This document shows positions 17,929 to 27,627 of a DNA stretch of 64,000 nucleotides, in pieces (position 1 is the first letter of the stretch; each line of letters opens with the position of its first letter). Below the pieces are notes generated by a model, which was given only the letters and a program-made list of their open reading frames with translations, searched no databases and was not told the DNA's origin. Source of the stretch: Victivallaceae bacterium (GTDB lineage Bacteria > Verrucomicrobiota > Lentisphaeria > Victivallales > Victivallaceae); NCBI GenBank assembly GCA_021647315.1, contig JAKIUY010000002.1:32732-96731 (forward strand). Reading direction: 5' to 3'. Both the position numbers and the translations under genes were made by a program.

Positions 17929-20357
17929 GCGGCAACCTGCTTAAAAACCCTAAGCTAACCGGAAAGATCATTCAATCAACCGGTCTGCCACAGGGCTGGC
18001 AGCGCAAATATGCCAGAAGCTATGAAAATACTTCAAAAATCATTGTATCCGGCAAGCTGGCGATATTAAAGATAACCTGGAGCGGTGGTGGTGCTAAATT
18101 TGGAGTTACTCCGCAACTTAAAACTAAATTATCACCGGGCAATTACTCTCTGCGGGCTTTGGCACAAACCTCTGCGGGCTCGCAGGCAATGTTAAGTGTC
18201 GGTAATTACCAGTCAGTTCCGGTAAAAGCTGAAAAATGGCAACAGGTTTCAGTCGATTTTAATGTTATTGCTGGAGTCCAACCTGAATCGATATATTGGA
18301 ATCTCGGTAGTGGACAGACTAAATATAAGAATTTCTCTCTAGTAGGAATAGACAGGCAAATTTCCACAAACTTCCCGATAACCGCACTGGCGATGCCGGT
18401 AGAAATCAATCGGCTGACCAGCGGCCGTGAAGAATTTAACAGTTTCGCCGATAATCCGGTGCCGCTGGCATTTGATTTCAAAGGCGACGGGCGCAAATAC
18501 AAAATTAATAAACTGGTTCTGGAAATACCGGCGGCATTAAAGATTAGTGAAGCATTCGACTCGCATCTGAATATGCATCGTGTGGAAACTCCTGAAATAG
18601 TTAAAATCATCAGGAATGGCAAACCGTTTTTGCGCTACTCTTATACTAATCCAAAAATATTCAGAGCTCTCAAACCAGATTATGCCTGGGAACGTAAACT
18701 GATTCTGGCAATTGAACCGTCAACACCTAACTTAGGCGGGCAATCATTTCCTATATACTGGTATATTACCGCCGGGCCATTAAAAGGTCAAGAACAGCAG
18801 TTTATTGTGAATTTACTGTCACCACTGGTCAGGACAATTTTACCAAAAAACTTTCCTATTCTATGCTGGCGCATGAACGACATAAATTACATTAATCCTG
18901 GAATTCTAAAAAAAGTCGCGGCCAATTATGAGAAAGCGGGCATCAAATATTACAAACGCAGCCACAATCCAAACCCGCAATTAAAAAAAATTGCCGCAAC
19001 GCTGGGTAGACGTGGTTGGAAGAAATTCACCACCCTGCCCGATTATTATGCCAAAAGATATTATCGCGCCCCATTCCCTGTCGATACAATTAAAATGGCT
19101 GTCGATAATAAAGGAAAATTAACGACCCATAAAATGTGTCCAACCTACTTTAACCGTGACCAGGCATTCAGAACAAATTTTCATAAGCTGCTTGACACCA
19201 AATTTGCCAAAGACGGCACTGAAGATGGTGACATGATCTGTTATGATACTGAACCCTGGCAGCCAATGGAATGGTGCCTATGTGAAACCTGCCGTCAAGA
19301 TTTTGCCAGGCAATATAAAATGAAAAGCGTGCCCTCGATTACAACTGCCCTGACTGAATATTCTGACCAATGGCGTGATTTCCGCAGTGCCCAAACCGCT
19401 GAAACACTAAAATTGCAAACCGAATATCTGCGCAAAAAATTTCCTGATTCACCGATCTTGGACTACGATTATGTGGTTAATTACAATGATCCAAACTATC
19501 GCAGTTTTTTCAAATCAGTTGCCAAAGATCCCGCGCTCAACGAACAATATTTCGATATCCATCTGGCCAGCTACTATCATCACACTGGCGTCAAAAGTTT
19601 CGATCTGCTTAAATGTAATATCGAAAAATTAACCAAGCCCTATTATGTAGTCAGCGCGATTGATAAAATCGGTTATCTCAGTAAAAAATATGTCCTGAGC
19701 CCCGCAAGAATACGACTGCTGCTGTTAGCTTCAGCGGTTAACGGCGCTGAAGGCTTCAGTATCTATCCCGGCATGCACCTTGATGGCGGTTATCTGAAAA
19801 TGTTTAATCAAACCCTGCCGATAATAGCTAAACTCAACAGTTTTTTCAAGAAAAGCACCGGGATTGACGATCAGGTTCAAATCACCGCCCTACCCTATAG
19901 TTCAAGAAAGATAAAAACCAGTACCGGGATCAAAACGATCATCCGACCCAACTGGGACGATTTTTTCCGTTTCCGAGCCCAGCAGGTCAAACATAAAACC
20001 CTAATTTCACTGTTCAACTATAATCCTCAGAAAACCATATTTGTTAAATTCAGCCTTAAGCTTAATGCTGGTGATTACACCATTATTAACGCAGTAACCG
20101 GACAACGCATGTTGCCGAATAACGGTCAGTCATGGTCTGCGACCGCGTTAGCTGATATTACCACAAAAATAGCACCAGTCAATACAACGTTTCTCTTAAT
20201 TAGAAAATACCGAAGCAGTGATGATAAATTGCCGGCGATAACTCAACAGCAACTGCAACAGGAATTTTCCCGTTTGAAAAGTTCACGCAAAAGTTACAAC
20301 AGCTTTCAACCCCGCAGTTCTGGCAAACTTAAAATCAGCAATAACTATCGAGTTTGA
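17871..20357 (+). CDS. Secreted glycoside-hydrolase-like protein, C-terminal part in the -1 frame
   Basis: The frame opens at a TTG (17871), but its first 11 codons only overlap the upstream gene; meaningful sequence begins after the A10 tract. It contains a carbohydrate-binding-like module (GNLLKNPKLTG to about 170 residues), a beta-rich linker, then a TIM-barrel-like catalytic region with CWRMNDINYINPG, DGDMICYDTEPW, WCLCETCRQDFARQYKM and GAEGFSIYPGMHLDGG. The CxxC plus barrel layout resembles uncharacterised glycosidases of PVC bacteria. Without the upstream signal peptide it would not be exported, which supports reading both parts as one protein. Confidence 0.7.
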   Translation: MRNEFYWRQKKKPSNSLPLSGNLLKNPKLTGKIIQSTGLPQGWQRKYARSYENTSKIIVSGKLAILKITWSGGGAKFGVTPQLKTKLSPGNYSLRALAQTSAGSQAMLSVGNYQSVPVKAEKWQQVSVDFNVIAGVQPESIYWNLGSGQTKYKNFSLVGIDRQISTNFPITALAMPVEINRLTSGREEFNSFADNPVPLAFDFKGDGRKYKINKLVLEIPAALKISEAFDSHLNMHRVETPEIVKIIRNGKPFLRYSYTNPKIFRALKPDYAWERKLILAIEPSTPNLGGQSFPIYWYITAGPLKGQEQQFIVNLLSPLVRTILPKNFPILCWRMNDINYINPGILKKVAANYEKAGIKYYKRSHNPNPQLKKIAATLGRRGWKKFTTLPDYYAKRYYRAPFPVDTIKMAVDNKGKLTTHKMCPTYFNRDQAFRTNFHKLLDTKFAKDGTEDGDMICYDTEPWQPMEWCLCETCRQDFARQYKMKSVPSITTALTEYSDQWRDFRSAQTAETLKLQTEYLRKKFPDSPILDYDYVVNYNDPNYRSFFKSVAKDPALNEQYFDIHLASYYHHTGVKSFDLLKCNIEKLTKPYYVVSAIDKIGYLSKKYVLSPARIRLLLLASAVNGAEGFSIYPGMHLDGGYLKMFNQTLPIIAKLNSFFKKSTGIDDQVQITALPYSSRKIKTSTGIKTIIRPNWDDFFRFRAQQVKHKTLISLFNYNPQKTIFVKFSLKLNAGDYTIINAVTGQRMLPNNGQSWSATALADITTKIAPVNTTFLLIRKYRSSDDKLPAITQQQLQQEFSRLKSSRKSYNSFQPRSSGKLKISNNYRV
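17896..17905 (+). other. A10 tract at the frame break
   Basis: Ten consecutive A bases preceded by GGCGAC and followed by GCCC. A -1 ribosomal slip, or one extra A added during transcription, joins the two flanking frames. TTAAGC at 17925-17930 and GCTTAA at 17939-17944 form a small hairpin just downstream that includes the zero-frame stop. The 20-nt spacing is longer than usual for a frameshift stimulator. Confidence 0.7.
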
Positions 20358-20615
20358 GCTAAAACAGCTCGCAACTGTTTATGCCTGGAGCAAAACCAAC
20401 CCAACACTTGAATTGATCTACCGCAAGACAACAGTAGCACCGGGTAAAATATGGCAAACTGCCGTTCCCCTTATTCCCGTAAAATAGAAAAAATATCCAG
20501 CCGCTCTACTCCTGAAACAGGCAATCGCAAGCATCAAAAACTACTCCATACTATGCACGACTCAAAATGCGCATTGCATCCTCACAAAACATTTTCACCT
20601 GCAAAACAAACAAAA

Positions 20616-20702
20616 GACTAAAAAACAGGTTTTTATTGTTAATAACACTATTAATTCAATTTTAGTACATAAAAAATAAGCTCAAAAAACAGTTTTTTAG
20701 TC
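20616..20702. promoter_or_regulatory. Paired A6C/GT6 palindromes upstream of the GntR gene
   Basis: GACTAAAAAAC at 20616-20626 is exactly inverted as GTTTTTTAGTC at 20692-20702. Each arm lies inside a local palindrome (AAAAAACAGG-TTTTT and CAAAAAACAGTTTTTTAG). The second ends 18 bp before the -35 box of the promoter for the GntR regulator. The layout fits two operators for that regulator acting on its own promoter, perhaps by looping. The regulator assignment is inferred. Confidence 0.55.
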
Positions 20703-20720
20703 TTTTCCATATAAAAACTA

Positions 20721-20749
20721 TTGACAAACGATCAAAAAATATATATAAT
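20721..20749 (+). promoter_or_regulatory. Perfect sigma70-type promoter for the GntR regulator
   Basis: TTGACA at 20721-20726 and TATAAT at 20744-20749 are separated by exactly 17 bases, a full match to the housekeeping sigma-factor consensus. Transcription would start near 20756, leaving a short leader with GGAAAGGAAAG before the ATG at 20787. The TTG of the -35 box is also in frame with the gene but is not a plausible start. Confidence 0.8.
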
Positions 20750-20786
20750 TATTTCAGAAGCCAAGCAAAGGAAAGGAAAGCTTAAA

Positions 20787-21878
20787 ATGCAATCATTATT
20801 TGACAGTAAAGCCACAATAGTAGCTGAAGACATCAGAAGCAAAATTAGCAATGGGGACTTTTTGCAGGTGGATAAATTACCTTCAACCTCAAAACTTGCA
20901 TCTCGTTATTCTGTTTCCCGAGAAACTGTAAATATAGCAATGGCTCAATTAGTCCGCGACGGCTTAATCTATCGTAAGCGGGGCTTTGGATCAGTTATTA
21001 CTAAGAACAATCCTGACAAGTTAGTCAAACCGCATTTGGGAATATATTTACCAATGCTACAAGATGAAAACAGCAGTTTATCACCAAGCGAATCGCCGAC
21101 TTGGTCGCTAATCTTTTATGGTGTACTGCATGCATGTGCAGAACGTGGTTACACCTTAATTCCAATTCCTAACAAAGGCTATTCTTGGGAAAAAATAATT
21201 TCTGATTATAAGCTTGGCGGGATATTACTACCCGGCGGACAGCTGAAAATAATGGAGTCATTCTGGATTTCCGGCATGCAGAAACAAGTTAAATATTTCA
21301 TGATGGATCGTGCCATGAATTTCACGGAAGCAAACTATGTGGAAGAATTCAGTCCTGTCGAAATTTGCCGGGCGGTTAATATGCTGCTGGATAAAGGACA
21401 CCGGCGAATTGCCGCTGTCGGCACAGATACAGATGCAGGTAAAACTGTTTTTCAAAATTTCTTTGATGGCTATCGCACGGCAATGAGAGAAAAAAAACTT
21501 TACTCACCATCATATGTAAAACGTGTATTTGAACATACCCAGCAGGAATATGACCAACTCATTGTCGAATTAATGGACAGGGCAGAGCCGCCGACACTGA
21601 TTTTGGCATTCAATTATCTTTATATTGAAGGTCTAATTGATGCACTCGAACGACGTGGTTTACAAGTTCCGCAAGATATTTCTGTTGTAATGACAAATTT
21701 TGAAAAGGCCAAATACAAAGGAAAAGAGATATCTGGTTTTATTGGGCCCGGCAAACATTTATTGGGAGAAATTGCTGCAAACAGTTTGATTGACCTGATG
21801 GAAAACAAAACCAAAGAACCATTAGAAATAAATATCGAATTAAAATTTTACCAGGGAGACACTCTGAGGTGCTGTTAA
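20787..21878 (+). CDS. GntR-family regulator with a LacI-type sensor domain
   Basis: 363 residues from the ATG at 20787, after GGAAAGGAAAG. The N-terminus is a GntR winged helix (VAEDIRSKISNGDFLQVDKL, LASRYSVSRETVNIAMAQLV, DGLIYRKRGFGSVI). The rest is a periplasmic-binding-like sugar-sensing domain (HLGIYLPML, GGILLPGG, MLLDKGHRRIAAVG, MDRAEPPTLILAFN), the architecture of AraR-type regulators. It sits between two secreted carbohydrate-active genes and probably controls them. The consensus promoter and palindromes upstream suggest autoregulation. Confidence 0.88.
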   Translation: MQSLFDSKATIVAEDIRSKISNGDFLQVDKLPSTSKLASRYSVSRETVNIAMAQLVRDGLIYRKRGFGSVITKNNPDKLVKPHLGIYLPMLQDENSSLSPSESPTWSLIFYGVLHACAERGYTLIPIPNKGYSWEKIISDYKLGGILLPGGQLKIMESFWISGMQKQVKYFMMDRAMNFTEANYVEEFSPVEICRAVNMLLDKGHRRIAAVGTDTDAGKTVFQNFFDGYRTAMREKKLYSPSYVKRVFEHTQQEYDQLIVELMDRAEPPTLILAFNYLYIEGLIDALERRGLQVPQDISVVMTNFEKAKYKGKEISGFIGPGKHLLGEIAANSLIDLMENKTKEPLEINIELKFYQGDTLRCC

Positions 21879-22018
21879 TAAATAGTGCTTGAACATAAAC
21901 TCCATTTGTTTCATTTAAATAGGGCTTGTCGTTCAGACACTGAATAAGGGGGTTAATTTATGAAGTTATTGTTTATTTTAATAACTCAAAAACTAAACAA
22001 ACAAAAGGAGATTTCACT

Positions 22019-22756
22019 ATGAGATCAAAAAAAACACAAACAGTTGGTATTCAGAATTTTACACTCATCGAACTCTTGGTTGTAATCGCTATTATCGCGA
22101 TTCTTGCGGGCATGTTATTACCGGCCCTAAATCAGGCAAGAGAGAAGGCTAAGCAGATATCCTGTGCAAATCAGTTGAAGTCACTTAGTACCGGTAGTAT
22201 GTTTTACAATGATAATAATGCTGGTTACTATCCACCAATAGGAACCGGCGCAAACCTGCTTGCTGAACCCAATACCTACTGGCCCAATGCTATACTTGGC
22301 GAATTGGGTCTTGCGGCTCCGACTCATGTTGGCTATGGTCAATATATGGATAAATCACGCAGTGGTCGGCTTGTTATCTGTCCATCACATCAATTTAACT
22401 ATGATACTCTAAAGGGCAGTGAACGCTATATGTCTTATGGGATGAATGAATACATAATGTATCGTCATTTTCAACGTGATGTCAATGGCCTGTACCTGCC
22501 GGTTAAAGTAAGTTTACTAAAAAAACCAACCAGAACTTTCTTGTTCGCTGACACCTATCTTTCTCCAGCGAACAAGGATTGGGGTTATTATATTGCTCAG
22601 TATAGCCGGATAAATGCTAGGCATCCAGGGGCTGAACAGATCGGAACATTTAATCTATCCTGGTGCGATGGTCATGTCACCTCAATGAAAATCAAATCAT
22701 CAGCAGATTTACTGTCTAATTGGGATGATATAACTGGACGGTTTAACTTTAGATAG
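22019..22756 (+). CDS. Pseudopilin-like protein with prepilin N-terminal methylation signal
   Basis: A 245-residue protein with a type IV prepilin/type II secretion signal: basic leader, then [20 protein letters not shown] with the Glu at mature position 5, and [20 protein letters not shown]. Late in the protein [14 protein letters not shown] is the H-x-DG-like motif of the large pseudopilin families of Lentisphaerota and Planctomycetota. AAGGAG precedes the ATG. It lies 140 bp after the GntR gene and 102 bp before a secreted hydrolase. No secretion-system genes are nearby, so it is one of the dispersed copies. Function is unknown. Confidence 0.88.
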   Translation: MRSKKTQTVGIQNFTLIELLVVIAIIAILAGMLLPALNQAREKAKQISCANQLKSLSTGSMFYNDNNAGYYPPIGTGANLLAEPNTYWPNAILGELGLAAPTHVGYGQYMDKSRSGRLVICPSHQFNYDTLKGSERYMSYGMNEYIMYRHFQRDVNGLYLPVKVSLLKKPTRTFLFADTYLSPANKDWGYYIAQYSRINARHPGAEQIGTFNLSWCDGHVTSMKIKSSADLLSNWDDITGRFNFR

Positions 22757-22858
22757 TTAGTGCAATCACTATTTTTGTTGAACTACAAAATTCAGTCTGC
22801 AAAAAAGTTAATATTTCAAAGTTTGAAGTATAAGTAAAAACAATAAGGAAAATTAGTA

Positions 22859-25327
22859 ATGTTTATGAAAAAATTAGTTTATGGAATAATGTTATCGCTT
22901 ACTGTCGGTGTAACTGCTTTGGCGAACAATATTTCTTCAGAAAACTGGCAGTTAAAGTGGGGTAACGAGAAAGGTTCCGGACAAATACAAAGTACAGTCA
23001 AGCGATCGGGAAAGTATGCTCTTGCGAGCAAAACTCCGACAGCAAAAAGCAAAGCCCTGTTTCTGCGTTCACAGAAAATCCCCGTTCAGCCTGGCGCAAA
23101 ATATATTTTAAGCGGTTATATAAAATCGACAACAGCCAAAGCCGGTGATGCCAGAATAATACTGCAATATTTGGATAAGCAAAGCAAATACATCACAGCA
23201 TCACATGGGATCTACGGTGGTGGTAAACATGATTGGAAATATTTTAAACGGACAACGACAATTCCTGCGGGAGTCTATTATGTGCGCCTGGTTGCCGGTA
23301 ATTATATGGCAGCTGGAACAAGCTGGTTTGATGATATTAAATTGGCTGTTATTGGCGAGAACGGAAAAATTTTAGCCAGTGATGGATTTGAACAGGTTAT
23401 TGAGAAATCAGCTAACGTCTGGAGCATCCCAATTAAGGTGCCGGCAAAAAAAATTAATGCTCTGGTAGAAATTAATGAATTACGCGGCAACTATGACCTG
23501 ATTCATTTTTCAGGAAAAAATACGCTAAAATATTTTTCACTAACCTGTGATTATAACGTAATAAAACCCGGGCAATGTTATTTAAGCTCAGATGTCGGCA
23601 CCTGTTATTGGTATGCGTATAACTTAAATAACTTAGGTATGAGTTTGCTATGGTCTGATGAGAAAATTGATCTGACAACTAAAGGCAAAAAAGAGATCAT
23701 TATCCCGTTTCAGTCTCGCTATAACCGCTATTTTGATCCATTAACCAAAGGTCCAGGCACGGTCAGAGGTCATCACTACTTCCGCATATATGCTCCAGGA
23801 GGTAAAGCTCTGGGTTCCTCACAGAGTGTCAATGCTCTAATTCACCCAGAAGCAGCAGTTTTTGGTAAACGTCAAGCACAACTTTCAAAATCTAACCGTA
23901 ACAGTTTATACACTCTGGCAAATTTAAAAAATTATAAATTAGTAATTGATAAATTTCAGGCAGACTGGCAACCGAACGGTAAGTTTGCCTTCAAAATTCA
24001 AGTTAAAGATGCTGATGGTGATACTTTTGATTTAAACAAAGTAACCGTTTTGCGAGCCACAGCTGATGGAAAAACATTGACAGTTTCACCACGTTTTGCC
24101 CCGTATGACATTCCAACGGGCTGGTTTGTCGGAAAATTTGCAGATAAAGTTCCTGAAACCCTGAATATCAGTACAATAATCAGCATAAACAGTTCAAACG
24201 GCAGTAAAAAAGAACAAGTTACTGCACAATTCAGTAAGCATGGTAAATATCCTAAATTTGTTTTAAATCAAACAAAGAAAGTAATTAAAAACCCGGATAC
24301 AGAAGTAAGAATGGTCTTTATTACCCCACACAGCGTTTTATCTAAAGATCCTGCAAAGGGTAAAAAACAGATACAGGATATTGTTCAAAAAGCAAAAGCC
24401 GCTAATATTAATATTCTGGCTCCGTTTGCGATTGGCAACCGTGCTCTTGATGAGTATAACACCAACAATAAATATCATACCAGGATATTTAAGCAGTATG
24501 ACCCACTGAAATTATTTCGTGAAGAGTGTACGAAAGCCGGAATTGAACTCCATCCATCGATCTGTCTGTTGCCGGAAGGTGCTGAAAAATTGAAAGGGAT
24601 CCTCAAAGAACATCCTGAATGGGCAATGCGCAGTGTCAAGAAAAGAAAGGGCTGGCTTGACCCATCAGTACCAGAAGTCAAAGCATATCGCCTGAAAGAA
24701 ATTATTGACTTAGTAAAAAGATACAAACTCGATGGAATTATGCTTGATTATGCCCGTCTGAGCTTACGTCCGAGTGACCGTGGAGCCGAAATTTATCAAC
24801 AACAGTTTGGTATTGACCCGCGAAAATATAGCTATGGTTCTCCTGAACATATCAAATGGTACAAATGGGCCAGTAGCCATTTAGATGGTTTAGTCGGCCA
24901 AATCCATACTGAATTGAAAAAAATCAATCCGAAAATTAAACTGTCTGCCTATATCCAAGGTGACAAATATGCTGGCGATGCCCAGTGGGAAAATCTCCAC
25001 CAAAATCATCTGAAATGGGTTAAAAAAGGTTATATCGATATTCTGTGTCCTACCGGCTATATCTATGATATGTTACATTTTCGTGCTTGGAGTAAACGAC
25101 AAATTGATACATGTCGTGAGGCCAATCCAAGTGTCCCTTGTGCCGTTACAATTGGGGTTATGTCATCACACGGAGCATTAAACTCACCTGAAGAACTGGT
25201 TGAACAAGTGAATATTCTACGTCAACTCGGTGGTGATGGTGCATCTTTTTTCCGCTGGAAATACCTGGCAAAATGGTTAAAACCATTAAAAAAAGATTGT
25301 TACTCACAGCCTGCTGAAATTCCATAA
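22859..25327 (+). CDS. Secreted GHL10-type (DUF187) glycoside-hydrolase-like protein
   Basis: 822 residues. A signal peptide (MKKLVYGIMLSLTVGVTALA) is followed by a carbohydrate-binding-like module (to about residue 170: ENWQLKWGN, GTSWFDDIKLAVIGE). A beta-rich middle leads to a C-terminal TIM barrel from about residue 470. Barrel motifs LKEHPEWAMR, GWLDPSVPEVKAYRLKEI and YKLDGIMLDYARL are typical of the GHL10 family, with KLSAYIQGDK and DILCPTGYIYDM near the end. Members are predicted glycosidases. The two genes before it encode a regulator and a pseudopilin, so it may belong to a GntR-controlled glycan-degrading unit. Confidence 0.82.
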   Translation: MFMKKLVYGIMLSLTVGVTALANNISSENWQLKWGNEKGSGQIQSTVKRSGKYALASKTPTAKSKALFLRSQKIPVQPGAKYILSGYIKSTTAKAGDARIILQYLDKQSKYITASHGIYGGGKHDWKYFKRTTTIPAGVYYVRLVAGNYMAAGTSWFDDIKLAVIGENGKILASDGFEQVIEKSANVWSIPIKVPAKKINALVEINELRGNYDLIHFSGKNTLKYFSLTCDYNVIKPGQCYLSSDVGTCYWYAYNLNNLGMSLLWSDEKIDLTTKGKKEIIIPFQSRYNRYFDPLTKGPGTVRGHHYFRIYAPGGKALGSSQSVNALIHPEAAVFGKRQAQLSKSNRNSLYTLANLKNYKLVIDKFQADWQPNGKFAFKIQVKDADGDTFDLNKVTVLRATADGKTLTVSPRFAPYDIPTGWFVGKFADKVPETLNISTIISINSSNGSKKEQVTAQFSKHGKYPKFVLNQTKKVIKNPDTEVRMVFITPHSVLSKDPAKGKKQIQDIVQKAKAANINILAPFAIGNRALDEYNTNNKYHTRIFKQYDPLKLFREECTKAGIELHPSICLLPEGAEKLKGILKEHPEWAMRSVKKRKGWLDPSVPEVKAYRLKEIIDLVKRYKLDGIMLDYARLSLRPSDRGAEIYQQQFGIDPRKYSYGSPEHIKWYKWASSHLDGLVGQIHTELKKINPKIKLSAYIQGDKYAGDAQWENLHQNHLKWVKKGYIDILCPTGYIYDMLHFRAWSKRQIDTCREANPSVPCAVTIGVMSSHGALNSPEELVEQVNILRQLGGDGASFFRWKYLAKWLKPLKKDCYSQPAEIP

Positions 25328-25408
25328 ATGAACATAACCTGATTTGCCGAAATTAATAAAAGTTAAGATTTCAACCTAAACGAGTATATTATACTTAAAA
25401 ATTAAATT

Positions 25409-26299
25409 ATGTTTATTGATATTCATGCTCACGCTTATCTTTATCCTTCACCACCACAGGATGGTCATACACAATTTCCTACCCCGGAAGAGGTCATAAA
25501 ACGCCAGGACGAATTGGGAATCGAATGTGCAATACTGTTGCCGCTGATTGGCCCGGAAGTCTATCTGCCGCAATCAAATGAGGAAATCATCGAAACCTGC
25601 CGCAGTTATCCCAGACATTTTCTGCCCGCCTGCAATATTGATCCACGTGGCATCAGTAACAGCGTGAATACAGATTTTTCCATCTGGCTGGATTGGTATA
25701 AAGAACATGGCTGTATCTTAATCGGTGAATTTATGCCGAATCTGCCATTTCTTCATCCGCTGGTGCAGAACTTTTTCAAACAGGCCGAGTGCTCAGGATT
25801 GCCTTTGACCTTTGATATCAGTACCGCCATTGGCAATAATTATGGACTTTACGATGACCAGGGTCTGCCACAACTGGAGAAATGCCTGCAAAATTTCCCA
25901 GACCTGAAAATATTTGGTCATGGTCCGGCTTTCTGGGCTGAAATCGGCCAGCTTGAAACTCCCGGTGACCGTAGCGGTTATCCGCGTTATCCGATAAAAG
26001 AAGAAGGTGCCGTCCCCAAATTATTACGTCATTATGAAAATATGTGGGGTGATCTCTCCGCCGGCAGCGGTTATTACGCCCTGGAGCGTGATCCTGAATA
26101 CGCCGCGAAATTCTTAACGGAATTTCAGGACAAACTCTGTTTCGGTACAGATATGTGTTCTGCTGACGCGGATGTACCATTGCCGAGATTCCTGATTGAT
26201 CTCAAAGATAACGGAAAAATCACGCCGGAAGTATTCAGAAAAATAGCCAGAGAAAATGCAATTAAACTGTTCAAGCTGCCGCTAGATCATAAAAAATAA
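25409..26299 (+). CDS. Amidohydrolase-2 family metal-dependent hydrolase (1)
   Basis: A 296-residue TIM-barrel hydrolase without signal peptide. Metal ligands are seen in FIDIHAHAY, LTFDISTAIG (Asp where His is usual), KIFGHGPAFWAEIG and CFGTDMCSAD. PQSNEEIIETCR and ACNIDPRG are shared with the paralogs at 29166 and 36796. Members of this superfamily hydrolyse or decarboxylate small ring compounds. Its closest relative here is the 29166 gene; both carry YGLYDDQGLPQLE-like and GYPRYPIKEEG-like segments. The substrate is unknown. Confidence 0.82.
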   Translation: MFIDIHAHAYLYPSPPQDGHTQFPTPEEVIKRQDELGIECAILLPLIGPEVYLPQSNEEIIETCRSYPRHFLPACNIDPRGISNSVNTDFSIWLDWYKEHGCILIGEFMPNLPFLHPLVQNFFKQAECSGLPLTFDISTAIGNNYGLYDDQGLPQLEKCLQNFPDLKIFGHGPAFWAEIGQLETPGDRSGYPRYPIKEEGAVPKLLRHYENMWGDLSAGSGYYALERDPEYAAKFLTEFQDKLCFGTDMCSADADVPLPRFLIDLKDNGKITPEVFRKIARENAIKLFKLPLDHKK

Positions 26300-26301
26300 T
26301 A

Positions 26302-26357
26302 ACAGAATCATTGGTGACAGAATCATTGGTGACAAAATCATTGGTGACAGAATCATT
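26302..26357 (+). repeat. 15-bp tandem repeat, about 3.7 units
   Basis: The unit ACAGAATCATTGGTG occurs at 26302, 26317 and 26332 (one A for G) and partly at 26347. The same TGACAGAATCATT core occurs singly at about 4839, 10512 and 48911 (with one change). It is therefore a window-wide intergenic motif that is locally amplified here. Confidence 0.75.
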
Positions 26358-26651
26358 CTAAAAAAATAACGTTTTTTCCTGATTTTCTATTTTTAGCACT
26401 TGCATTTATTTAAAAACTTGTTATACTTCAATCAAATAAATTTAATCGAGTTGGCAAAAGAGGTGATTGCAAAAAATCAACGCGTTTATGATTTTTACTA
26501 TTTTGGGTGAGTAGATTTTAACTTTTTAGCGATTGAACATACCTATAGATATATGAATGAGCTCAAAATTAAAAGATGCAATTCAAAATAAAAAATCTGG
26601 CGTGGTGACTTTTGTAAGTGCCTCAAGTATAAAAAACATAGGTAAATAAGT
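26358..26651 (+). other. Intergenic region before the sugar isomerase gene
   Basis: No ORF. A CG-centred imperfect palindrome (AAAAATCA at 26472, ACGCGT, then GATTTTT ending 26496) looks like a LacI-type operator and lies about 155 bp before the isomerase start. AAAAAATAACGTTTTTT near 26363 is another A/T palindrome. Both are weak candidates. Confidence 0.3.
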
Positions 26652-27506
26652 ATGAAAGTATTGATGCATGTAAACTATTATGAAGGTGCTGGTAAGCTGG
26701 ATAAGTTATTCAAGTTGGCAGAGGACAATTTTTATGATGGTGTTGAGCTGCGCTGGAAATATCGCTTTGACGATATGACGCAAATTCAATACCAGGAAAA
26801 AGTTGCACAGCTTAAACAGCAATACCCCGATTTTGAAATTGTTTTTGGCGGTACGGTTGAATTCTGTCGCGGCAACGAAGCTGAAGTCGCTAGCGAAACT
26901 AAAGCCTATCTGGGATTTCTTGAATGGGCAAAAGAAAAATGCGACACTAAAGTAATGAACTTTTTTACCGGTGGATTGGTGGCTGAAGGTTATGAATACA
27001 CTGAATTTGATAAAAACGGCAGTGACATGGCGACTGAAGATGATTATCAGAAATCTGCTGATGGACTGAAACTTGTCGGCGATAAAGCGGCTGAACTGGA
27101 TATGTTGATTGCCCTCGAAACCCACAACTGTTATCTGCACGACCTTGCCGCGCCCAGTAAAAAACTGATGGAACTGACCAATCACGACGCAATTGGCATG
27201 AACTACGACCATGGCAATATTCTAATCAATAAAAATGGCGAATCAATCGATCAGGTATTTGAACTGCTCGATGGTAAAATCTACTATGCGCATTTGAAAA
27301 ATATCATGGTTTATAAAAATGTCTATCTAGTTACCAGATTGGAAGAAGGCCATATCGACACCATGCACGTAGTTGATAAACTGCAAGACAACCTGAAATC
27401 AGCTATGGTAACGCTGGAGTATTCAGCTCCCGGCGACGGTATCATCGCCGCCAAACGCGACATGGAATATATGAGATTTATCAAGAAAGAATTGGATATT
27501 TGTTAG
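26652..27506 (+). CDS. Sugar phosphate isomerase/epimerase-like TIM-barrel protein
   Basis: A 284-residue protein of the xylose-isomerase-like (AP endonuclease 2) superfamily. The barrel strands and metal ligands are visible: FYDGVELRWKYRF, IVFGGTVEFCRG, MLIALETHNCYLHD (Glu ligand), IGMNYDHGNILIN (Asp/His), KIYYAHLKNI (His) and VTLEYSAPGDG (last Glu). Relatives act as inosose dehydratases, ketose epimerases or isomerases. It is 121 bp upstream of a DegT aminotransferase on the same strand. Substrate is not assignable. Confidence 0.82.
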   Translation: MKVLMHVNYYEGAGKLDKLFKLAEDNFYDGVELRWKYRFDDMTQIQYQEKVAQLKQQYPDFEIVFGGTVEFCRGNEAEVASETKAYLGFLEWAKEKCDTKVMNFFTGGLVAEGYEYTEFDKNGSDMATEDDYQKSADGLKLVGDKAAELDMLIALETHNCYLHDLAAPSKKLMELTNHDAIGMNYDHGNILINKNGESIDQVFELLDGKIYYAHLKNIMVYKNVYLVTRLEEGHIDTMHVVDKLQDNLKSAMVTLEYSAPGDGIIAAKRDMEYMRFIKKELDIC

Positions 27507-27627
27507 TGACTGGAGACTGGAGACTGGAGCATGAGTCCATAGAGACTAGAGACTTGGCACAGAATGCAGTTTTAAAAAGCTGTTCACAACATCCACCACG
27601 TCCACAAATAAAAAAAGGAATAAACCA

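Noticed and set aside
22019..22756. Part of a local type II secretion operon
   Set aside because: No ATPase, secretin or platform genes are present; isolated pseudopilins are usual in this group.
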